Of a DNA stretch of 39,242 nt, positions 33,719 to 39,242 are shown in pieces. Each line of letters opens with the position of its first letter. Position 1 is the stretch's first letter. The stretch covers positions 1-39,242 of the forward strand of contig WTBR01000048.1 in assembly GCA_013138975.1 (NCBI GenBank). Reading direction: 5' to 3'. A program made the position numbers and the translations under genes. The notes beneath the pieces were generated by a model. The model saw nothing but the letters and a program-made list of their open reading frames with translations, searched no databases and was not told where the DNA came from. Origin of the DNA: Bacteroidales bacterium. GTDB lineage: Bacteria > Bacteroidota > Bacteroidia > Bacteroidales > UBA12077.

Positions 33719-34351
33719 ATGGATAATAATTATTTTAGATATTATAAACCAAGTTATTTAATTGCTTTTGTACTTATCTCAGGTACTTTAATAAGCGGTT
33801 TCCTATCATGGTTGATTCCATATATTCATAATGAATGGAATATTAGCTATTACCAATTTCCTGCAACGAGTATTATCATTGCAGGAATAATAGTATTAAT
33901 TAATAAGCACTTATGGAAGTATAAACCATTTAAATTTTTATTTTGGATTCCTGATTTAAATGGTCGATATGAGGGGCAGATTGAATATAATAATCCGGTC
34001 TCTGGTAAAAAAGAAAAGAAGAAATGTACAATTGAAATATTTCAAACAGGATCGAAGATTAAAATCAATAGCTATTTCGCAAAATCGAATGGTAAAGAAA
34101 AATCACCATCCAAAAGTCTAGTCGAATCAGTTGTTAAAAATGATAACGATTTATACTCTCTAATATTTACATATCAAAATGAAGGTATTCAGGGCATTTT
34201 CCAACCTCATAATGGTACAAATATTCTTAATTACATTCATAATAAAGAAGGTCGGTTTCTTGAAGGTAAATATTATACCAACAGAGTGCCTCAAACGCAA
34301 GGGGAAATGAATGTAAAATTTATATCTAACAATTTAAAATATGATTATTAA
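33719..34351 (+). CDS. cap15: Cap15-like CBASS effector (two TM helices plus beta-barrel)
   Basis: A 210-residue membrane protein: transmembrane helices at about 12-35 (SYLIAFVLISGTLISGFLSW) and 49-63 (ATSIIIAGIIVLINK), then a strand-rich domain starting LNGRYEGQIEY (80-90) and including IEIFQTGSKIKINSYFAKS, SLIFTYQN, GIFQPHNGTNILNYI and FLEGKYYTNR. This is the layout of Cap15, whose beta-barrel binds the cyclic nucleotide signal made by the CD-NTase and whose helices then damage the inner membrane to stop phage growth. The next gene, two bases later, is the CD-NTase. Alternative starts are not needed. Confidence 0.85.
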   Translation: MDNNYFRYYKPSYLIAFVLISGTLISGFLSWLIPYIHNEWNISYYQFPATSIIIAGIIVLINKHLWKYKPFKFLFWIPDLNGRYEGQIEYNNPVSGKKEKKKCTIEIFQTGSKIKINSYFAKSNGKEKSPSKSLVESVVKNDNDLYSLIFTYQNEGIQGIFQPHNGTNILNYIHNKEGRFLEGKYYTNRVPQTQGEMNVKFISNNLKYDY

Positions 34352-34353
34352 TT

Positions 34354-35349
34354 ATGGCAACATTACATAAAGAATATACTAGCTTTAATAGTACAGTAAG
34401 CTTGAATAAAAACAAAAAAGACTCTTTAATTAAAAGCAGAAATTCTTTAAAGGATAAAATTAAAAAGTACTTTAAGGAAGAAAAAGCTGATGAACTACAA
34501 CCCAAGTTTTGGGAACAAGGTTCATTTGCAATGAATACAACAGTTAATCCGATTCCTGTCAAAGATGATGAGGATAATACACATCTGAAATATGATTTGG
34601 ATTATGGAATCTATTTTATTGAAAAGGAAGATGAAGACAATAAAAAAAATATTGACACCTGGCATAACTGGATATACAATTCGGTTGAAAATCATACAGA
34701 TAATCCACCTGTTAGAAAAACTACTTGTGTTCGGGTAATCTTTATAGATGGACACCATATTGATTTGCCAATATATTATAAAGAAAATGATGATATAGAA
34801 CTTGCACATCGAAGCAAAGGATGGATTGAAAGCGACCCAAAAGAATTTCTTCAGTGGTTCAATGAAAAAGCCAAAGAAAATCAACAATTAAGAAAGATTG
34901 TTAGATACTTAAAAGCTTGGAAAAACTATAGAGAAACTAAAAATTCAAATTTAAAATTTCCAAGTGGATTTGCTTTCACTATATTGGCTGTGAATAACTT
35001 TTCTTCAAATGACAGAGATGATATTGCTTTTAAAGAAACTGTTGAGAATATCAATAAAACATTAGATTCTAATTTCGAATGTTTACGTCCTACTACTCCT
35101 ACAGGAGAAGATGTTTTTGAAGATTTTTCTGAAACCCGAAAAAATGATTTTTTAATTGCATTGGATGGTCTTGTAAAAGATTGCCAAAATGCTTTTGAAG
35201 AGAAAAATTTTAAAACGGCTAGTGAATATTTACAAAAGCATTTTGGAGATCGATTTCCAAAGGGTAAAAATGAAACAGAAGAAGACAAAAATAAAAGGCT
35301 TTCAAGCGCATTGGGAGCTACCTTAGCATCAAAACCTTATGCAGAATAA
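34354..35349 (+). CDS. CD-NTase (cyclic oligonucleotide synthase) of CBASS
   Basis: A 331-residue nucleotidyltransferase of the SMODS/OAS-like class. The GS motif is at G56-S57 (EQGSFAMNTTVNPI); the metal-binding acids are D81 and D83 (KYDLDYGIYF) and D137 (HHIDLPIYY). The C-terminal part is helical (LRKIVRYLKAWKNYRE, FPSGFAFTILAVNNF). Such enzymes sense infection and make a cyclic di- or trinucleotide. The product and clade cannot be read safely from sequence. It ends in KPYAE; in long type II systems the C-terminal residue is conjugated by an E1/E2 pair. Overlaps the E2-like gene by 11 bases. Confidence 0.93.
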   Translation: MATLHKEYTSFNSTVSLNKNKKDSLIKSRNSLKDKIKKYFKEEKADELQPKFWEQGSFAMNTTVNPIPVKDDEDNTHLKYDLDYGIYFIEKEDEDNKKNIDTWHNWIYNSVENHTDNPPVRKTTCVRVIFIDGHHIDLPIYYKENDDIELAHRSKGWIESDPKEFLQWFNEKAKENQQLRKIVRYLKAWKNYRETKNSNLKFPSGFAFTILAVNNFSSNDRDDIAFKETVENINKTLDSNFECLRPTTPTGEDVFEDFSETRKNDFLIALDGLVKDCQNAFEEKNFKTASEYLQKHFGDRFPKGKNETEEDKNKRLSSALGATLASKPYAE

Positions 35350-35977
35350 CGAATTCGCAATCCAATTAAATAATGTTTTAAAGGAACATCCTTTATTAAA
35401 ATATGACCAAACTGAAAGGGTGTTCAAAGGAACTTTAATTGTAGATGATGAAGATAATGATTCATACAAGGTTGAGATACAACTTGGAGAATTTCCTAAA
35501 AAGTTTCCTTTAGTATGGGAAGTTGGTGAAAGAATCCCTCGAAAGCTAGATCGACATATCTATTTAAATAGAGAAGATTGTTGTTTTACAACTTTGGCAA
35601 TGCAACAAATTTTATTAAGAAAAGGAAGAATTAAAACAATACCTGATTTTATCAATAAAATAGTCATTCCTTATTTTCAAAATAATTCATATTATGAAAT
35701 TAATGGAAAATATAAAAATGGAGAATACGAACATGGAATAGAAGGAGTTTTTCAAGCTTATCAAGATATTTTAGAGCTTAATAGTATTAAAATTACCATT
35801 AATGTTTTGATCTGGCATTTGAAAAATAAAAAGCTTGGAAAAAACGAACACTGTTTTTGCGGAAACGGGAAAAAAGTTAAAGACTGTCATCTATATAAGT
35901 ATAATGACTTAAAATATATTAATGATGACACTATAAAATCTGATTTAAGTATACTTATAGCAAACTTTAAAAAATAG
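35339..35977 (+). CDS. Stand-alone E2-like protein with C-terminal SEC-C zinc motif (short type II CBASS)
   Basis: A 212-residue protein. Residues 1-115 look like the E2 (UBC) fold seen in CBASS: FPKKFPLVWEVGERIPRKLDRHIYLNREDCCF at 52-83, with candidate catalytic cysteines C81 and C82 after the HxYxN series. No E1 (Cap2 adenylation) or JAB (Cap3) gene is present. The C-terminus carries CFCGNGKKVKDCH (172-184), a SEC-C zinc-binding motif. Short type II CBASS has an E2 protein that modifies or primes the CD-NTase. The fusion to SEC-C is unusual and might attach the enzyme to a partner. The gene overlaps the CD-NTase gene, so it is in the same operon. Confidence 0.82.
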   Translation: MQNNEFAIQLNNVLKEHPLLKYDQTERVFKGTLIVDDEDNDSYKVEIQLGEFPKKFPLVWEVGERIPRKLDRHIYLNREDCCFTTLAMQQILLRKGRIKTIPDFINKIVIPYFQNNSYYEINGKYKNGEYEHGIEGVFQAYQDILELNSIKITINVLIWHLKNKKLGKNEHCFCGNGKKVKDCHLYKYNDLKYINDDTIKSDLSILIANFKK

Positions 35978-35992
35978 CACTTATGTTCCCTT

Positions 35993-36282
35993 GCAAAGCT
36001 GAATTTATAATTCAGCTTTGCTATAAGGAAAAATTTGTAATTTTTCATTCATCTAACGCTTTTCCATATAAGACTTATTGGTATTACCTATAATATATTT
36101 ATAACACAGAGAAGCATCGCTTGAATTATATAAAACCCCCGCTAAGCTGAATTTGCAATTCAGCTTTACTATATGGAAAAATTTGTAATTTTTCATTCCT
36201 CTAACCGTTTTCCATATAAGACTTATTGGTATTACTTATAATATATTTATAACACAAAGAAGCATCGCTTAAATTTAAAAAA
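35993..36282 (+). repeat. Tandem 148-bp repeat, two copies
   Basis: Copy 1 at 35993-36140 and copy 2 at 36141 to about 36282, period 148 bases and close to 90 percent alike by eye. Each starts with a hairpin AAGCTGAATT-N-AATTCAGCTT and contains GGAAAA...TTTTCC arms. It lies directly after the CBASS operon; the first hairpin may work as its terminator. No gene is seen in 35978-36299. Confidence 0.85.
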
Positions 36283-36300
36283 CCTCCGTAAACCCCATAA

Positions 36301-36333
36301 AAAAATACCCCTCATAAAATGAGAGGTATTTTT
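36301..36333. terminator. Bidirectional terminator after tRNA-Cys
   Basis: Arms of 15 bases, AAAAATACCCCTCAT and ATGAGAGGTATTTTT, pair with one mismatch or wobble around a 3-base loop. A-run and T-run on the two sides allow termination on both strands; on the minus strand it closes the tRNA-Cys transcript. Confidence 0.85.
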
Positions 36334-36339
36334 AATTTG

Positions 36340-36410
36340 AGGTCGCGAACGGATTCGAACCGCCGTGCACGGTTTTGCAGACCGGCGCCTAACCACTCGG
36401 CCACGCGACC
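36340..36410 (-). tRNA. tRNA-Cys (GCA)
   Basis: On the minus strand the acceptor stem GGTCGCG pairs with CGCGACC, the anticodon loop CTGCAAA has anticodon GCA, and the T loop has GGTTCGAATCC. The discriminator is U73, the identity base of tRNA-Cys. CCA is not encoded. Length 71. Confidence 0.97.
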
Positions 36411-36489
36411 ATTTTTCAAGTGGACAGCAAAAATAGAAAAAAATTCCACAAAAATCAATATTCAATGAACAATATTTAATAAAGAAGGC

Positions 36490-36710
36490 GGAAGGATAAT
36501 AAAAAGCTATGAGCTATAAGCTATGAGCAACTAAAAATCGGAATACAGAAGTCAAAACAAAAGCAAAATAGAAAAAACAAAAGCTATGAGCTATGAACTA
36601 TGAGCAATTAAGAAGTCAGGAAAAAGTAAAAAATAAAAAAGCAATGAGTGATGAGCAACTAAAAAGTTGGAATACGCAATAAAGGCAAAAAGCTAATAGC
36701 TAAAAACTAG
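36490..36710. repeat. Low-complexity repeats of the AGCTATGAGC type
   Basis: Many short near-repeats of AGCTATGAGC, AAAGCTAT and GAGCAACTAAAAA in an A-rich background between the tRNA and folB genes. No gene. Similar sequence is common in intergenic regions of Bacteroidota. Confidence 0.75.
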
Positions 36711-36712
36711 TT

Positions 36713-37063
36713 TTATCGACTAAGAGTAACACTAACCCGTTCCATTTTGCCTCCCATTGGGGGATTCATTTTAGAAACCTTTACACTCGCCTTTTTCATT
36801 GTATCGAAATTATTGTATAATGAGTCTAATATTCGCCCAGCAATATGTTCCAGCAAATGAGATTTGGTTTGCATCTCCTCTTTTACAATATTATAAGCAA
36901 GCTGGTAATTCAAAGCATCCTCCAAATCATCCGATTTTGCAGGTACTTGCATATCCGTTTCTATTGTTAAATCTACCAAAAACCTATTTCCTACTATTTG
37001 CTCTTCTTTAAAATGCCCGTGATAAGCGTAAAACTCCATGTTTTCAATCTTTATCAAACCCAT
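36713..37063 (-). CDS. folB: Dihydroneopterin aldolase
   Basis: A 116-residue enzyme of folate synthesis that splits 7,8-dihydroneopterin to 6-hydroxymethyl-dihydropterin and glycolaldehyde. The tunnelling fold is clear: IKIENMEFYAYHGHFKEEQIVGNRFLVDL at 4-32, with the catalytic Glu near 21, NYQLAY with Tyr 53, LLEHIAGRI at 70-78, and the catalytic Lys 98 in VKVSKMNPP. Full length for the family. It faces away from glnS and has its own promoter. Confidence 0.97.
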   Translation of the reverse strand: MGLIKIENMEFYAYHGHFKEEQIVGNRFLVDLTIETDMQVPAKSDDLEDALNYQLAYNIVKEEMQTKSHLLEHIAGRILDSLYNNFDTMKKASVKVSKMNPPMGGKMERVSVTLSR

Positions 37064-37088
37064 AACAATATCAATTTAAAATATGCTC

Positions 37089-37096
37089 CAAATTTA
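37089..37096 (-). promoter_or_regulatory. -7 element of folB
   Basis: On the minus strand TAAATTTG matches TAnnTTTG, 25 bases before the folB start. No clear -33 box. Confidence 0.5.
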
Positions 37097-37158
37097 AAGT
37101 ATTATGTTGCATTTGCATATTTTTCGGTACATTTTATACAGCATTGGATAAAATCCTG

Positions 37159-37166
37159 TATTTTTG
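37159..37166 (+). promoter_or_regulatory. -7 element of glnS
   Basis: TATTTTTG matches TAnnTTTG and lies 44 bases before the glnS start at 37211. The -33 region is unclear. Confidence 0.5.
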
Positions 37167-37210
37167 TAAGTTCAAAATAAATACTACAAAATTCATATAC
37201 ATTTTTTCAG

Positions 37211-38917
37211 ATGAGCACCGAAAACAAAGAAACAGAAGGAAAAAAATCTTTAAACTTTATTGAAAGTATAATTGAAGATGATATTAAGAACAAGAAAAAT
37301 AATGCAGAAGTATGCACCCGTTTTCCTCCGGAACCTAATGGTTACTTGCATATTGGTCATGCAAAATCAATCTGTTTAAATTTCGGTCTTGCCCAAAGTT
37401 ACAATGGCAAAACTAACCTCCGATTCGATGATACTAATCCTGAAAAAGAAGAAGTTGAATATGTTGAATCAATAAAAGAGGATGTTAATTGGCTGGGATT
37501 TAACTGGGATGGTGAAGCCAGATTTACATCTGATTATTTCGATCAGTTGTACGAATGGGCCGTTAAATTAATAAATACAGGATTGGCTTATATTGACGAT
37601 CAGGCTCCTGAAGAAATTAGCAAACAAAAAGGTACTCCTACTCAACCCGGAATTGAAAGCCCGCATAGGAATCGTTCTATTGAGGAAAATCTTGATCTTT
37701 TTACCAGAATGAAAAATGGTGAGTTCAAAAATGGTGAGTGTGTTTTAAGAGCAAAAATTGGTATGGATTCGCCAAACATGCATATGCGTGATCCAATTAT
37801 TTATAGAATTTTACACAAAGAACACCACCGAACTGGAAATAAATGGTGTATTTACCCAATGTATGACTTTGCTCACGGACAATCGGATTATATCGAAAAC
37901 ATTACACATTCGGTTTGTACTTTGGAATTTGAAGTTCATCGCCCATTATACGATTGGTTATTAAATCATTTATATACAGAAGGTACAATAAGACCTACAC
38001 AGATTGAGTTTGCCCGTTTAAATTTAAGTTATACCATAATGAGTAAGCGTAAGCTTCTTGAATTGGTTGAAGAAAATTTAGTTAATGGATGGGATGATCC
38101 TCGTATGCCAACTATTACAGGTTTAAGAAGAAGAGGTTTTACTGCTGCTTCCATCAGAAATTTTGCCGACACAATTGGTGTTGCCAAACGAAACAATGTA
38201 ATTGATGTTGCTTTATTAGAACATAGCTTACGCGAAGATTTAAATAAAACATCTCCACGTGTTATGGCTGTTTTAAATCCTTTAAAAATAGTTATCACAA
38301 ATTATCCTGAGGATAAAGAGGAATGGCTTCCTATTGAAAACAATCCTGAAGATGAAAGTATGGGAACTCGTGAGATGCCATTTTCACGTGAAATTTATAT
38401 TGAGCAAGATGATTTTATGGAAGATGCTCCAAAGAAATTTTTCCGTTTAGCACCAGATAAAGAAGTTCGATTAAAAGCTGCATATTTTATTACTTGCAAC
38501 GAAGTAATTAAAGATGAATCAGGAAACATTACTGAGCTTCGTTGTACTTACGATCCTGACACTAAAAGTGGAAGTGGATCAGAAGCAAGCAAACGTAAGG
38601 TAAAAGGAACATTACATTGGGTATCGGCAAAACATGCTATAGATGCTGAAGTGAGATTATACGATCGTTTATTTATTGATGAAGATCCGGGAGGTCACAA
38701 AGAAAAAGACTTTAAAGATTTTATTAATCCCGATTCTTTAAAAGTACTTTCTAATTGTAAATTAGAACCAAGCTTAAAAGATGCAGAGGCTGAAGATAAA
38801 TATCAATTCCAACGTTTAGGATATTTCTGTGTTGATAGAAGAGATTCAAAACAAGGAAATTTGGTTTTTAACAGAACTGTGCCTTTGAAAGATTCTTGGG
38901 GGAAAAAGAATAAATAA
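37211..38917 (+). CDS. glnS: Glutaminyl-tRNA synthetase
   Basis: A 568-residue class I aminoacyl-tRNA synthetase that charges tRNA-Gln directly. The HIGH motif is at 47-50 inside [17 protein letters not shown] (37-53), the GlnRS-specific [11 protein letters not shown] is near 77-87, and the KMSKS motif appears as IMSKRK at about 276-281. The C-terminal anticodon-binding beta-barrels follow and end [18 protein letters not shown]. Length is standard. It is a single gene closed by a perfect terminator hairpin. Confidence 0.98.
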   Translation: MSTENKETEGKKSLNFIESIIEDDIKNKKNNAEVCTRFPPEPNGYLHIGHAKSICLNFGLAQSYNGKTNLRFDDTNPEKEEVEYVESIKEDVNWLGFNWDGEARFTSDYFDQLYEWAVKLINTGLAYIDDQAPEEISKQKGTPTQPGIESPHRNRSIEENLDLFTRMKNGEFKNGECVLRAKIGMDSPNMHMRDPIIYRILHKEHHRTGNKWCIYPMYDFAHGQSDYIENITHSVCTLEFEVHRPLYDWLLNHLYTEGTIRPTQIEFARLNLSYTIMSKRKLLELVEENLVNGWDDPRMPTITGLRRRGFTAASIRNFADTIGVAKRNNVIDVALLEHSLREDLNKTSPRVMAVLNPLKIVITNYPEDKEEWLPIENNPEDESMGTREMPFSREIYIEQDDFMEDAPKKFFRLAPDKEVRLKAAYFITCNEVIKDESGNITELRCTYDPDTKSGSGSEASKRKVKGTLHWVSAKHAIDAEVRLYDRLFIDEDPGGHKEKDFKDFINPDSLKVLSNCKLEPSLKDAEAEDKYQFQRLGYFCVDRRDSKQGNLVFNRTVPLKDSWGKKNK

Positions 38918-38992
38918 TATTTTTAATGTTACTGCAAAGACGCTAAGGCGCAGAGAAAATATATAGAATCCGCCTAGCCACAAAGATAAATG

Positions 38993-39027
38993 AATCCGCC
39001 TAGCCGTTTTGAACGGCTAGGCGGATT
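38993..39027. terminator. Perfect 16-bp terminator hairpin after glnS
   Basis: Arms 38993-39008 (AATCCGCCTAGCCGTT) and 39012-39027 pair without a mismatch around the loop TTG and are followed by a T-run. A partial copy of the left arm lies just before (about 38968-38978). The preceding GCAAAGACGCTAAGGCGCAGAG is a phrase widely spread in Bacteroidota genomes. Confidence 0.9.
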
Positions 39028-39072
39028 TTTGCTACAAGCTACAATTCACCTGAAAATTTGGACGTTAAACAA

Positions 39073-39143
39073 ATCGAGTAGGTAGGAGGATTACTCCTCC
39101 GTCCTCTCACACCAACACGCATGCTCTCGCACGTGGCGGTTTC
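39073..39143 (-). other. 3' end of a group II intron (domains V and VI)
   Basis: On the minus strand the sequence from 39143 has the fold of domain V: CACG and TGC pair with GCA and CGTG across a GAGA tetraloop with a two-base bulge on the 3' side. Domain VI follows as GGAGGA-gtaa-TCCTCC, and the element ends CTACTCGAT near 39073, as group II introns do. The rest of the intron lies beyond the window. Confidence 0.65.
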
Positions 39144-39213
39144 AGTTAATAGTTCAACCTTTCGTAATTTAATGACAAATTAAACAAGTTTTGCTCTCTA
39201 AACCAAAAGTTAT

Positions 39214-39242
39214 TCATTGCTTGATGTATTTGTGGAGCTGCT
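39214..39242 (-). CDS. C-terminal end of a group II intron reverse transcriptase (partial)
   Basis: Only eight residues (QLHKYIKQ) and a TGA stop lie in the window, 71 bases before intron domain V. Position and residues fit the end of an LtrA-like intron-encoded protein (reverse transcriptase/maturase), but the fragment is too short to be sure. Confidence 0.35.

Noticed and set aside
34522..35288. Long minus-strand frames across the CD-NTase gene
   Set aside because: Antisense to conserved catalytic motifs and rich in shadow-type residues.
35993..36282. Tandem repeat as a CRISPR or origin
   Set aside because: Only two copies of a 148-base unit, no spacers and no DnaA-box cluster seen.
36490..36710. 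Possible CRISPR array
   Set aside because: The repeats are short, irregular and A-rich, with no constant spacing and no cas genes nearby.
1..39242. Integron integrase, transposase or phage genes
   Set aside because: No protein in the window shows tyrosine-recombinase, DDE transposase or phage structural motifs; the mobile-element evidence is limited to repeats and the group II intron end.

Overview
The window is AT-rich (about one third G+C by eye) and comes from a Bacteroidota chromosome. The grounds are promoters of the Bacteroidota type (TAnnTTTG at -7, sometimes with TTTG at -33), few Shine-Dalgarno sites, and typical families: GH92 mannosidase, FISUMP, DUF4105, PorT-like barrel, SusE-free lipoproteins, and a TolC/HlyD/double-permease efflux set. 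The genus cannot be fixed from sequence alone; a marine Marinifilaceae-like relative is only a guess.

Left part (1-17.9 kb): an accessory region of short transcription units, often one gene each, on both strands. It holds a nucleotidyltransferase-HEPN fusion, a lipoprotein, a GNAT-like/HTH pair that looks like toxin-antitoxin, an FGE-like secreted protein, a metallophosphoesterase, a GH92 gene broken by an in-frame amber codon, a Fic protein, a multiply broken gene, an unrecognised two-gene unit, a DUF2441-like protein, a DUF4105 membrane protein and a zinc-ribbon/DUF4145-like protein. Long imperfect palindromes separate these genes. The best pair (1877-2006 and 3337-3466) flanks the toxin-antitoxin pair and resembles integron attC sites, with base changes that preserve pairing. 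Four direct copies of a roughly 200-bp repeat cut 11.3-17.9 kb into segments.

Middle part (17.9-29.8 kb): an efflux locus (barrel, TolC, HlyD, two ABC-2 permeases, no ATPase) with a divergent-function TetR regulator and three copies of a 25-bp operator; a 156-bp second copy of the end of the last permease lies 1.4 kb away. Next come an HTH-Panacea/RelE pair with a readable promoter and twin operators, a ParDE-like pair, and a MarR / cation diffusion facilitator / PEMT-like methyltransferase operon with the same 14-bp operator core before marR and before the transporter.

Right part (30-39.2 kb): a PD40 propeller protein, a FISUMP protein, a SpoIIAA-like protein, then a defence operon of the CBASS type: a frameshifted SinR/Cas2-like small gene, a Cap15-like two-TM beta-barrel effector, a CD-NTase, and an E2-like protein carrying a C-terminal SEC-C zinc motif. 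A candidate small RNA is divergent from this operon. The window ends in housekeeping genes (tRNA-Cys, folB, glnS) and the 3' end of a group II intron on the minus strand.
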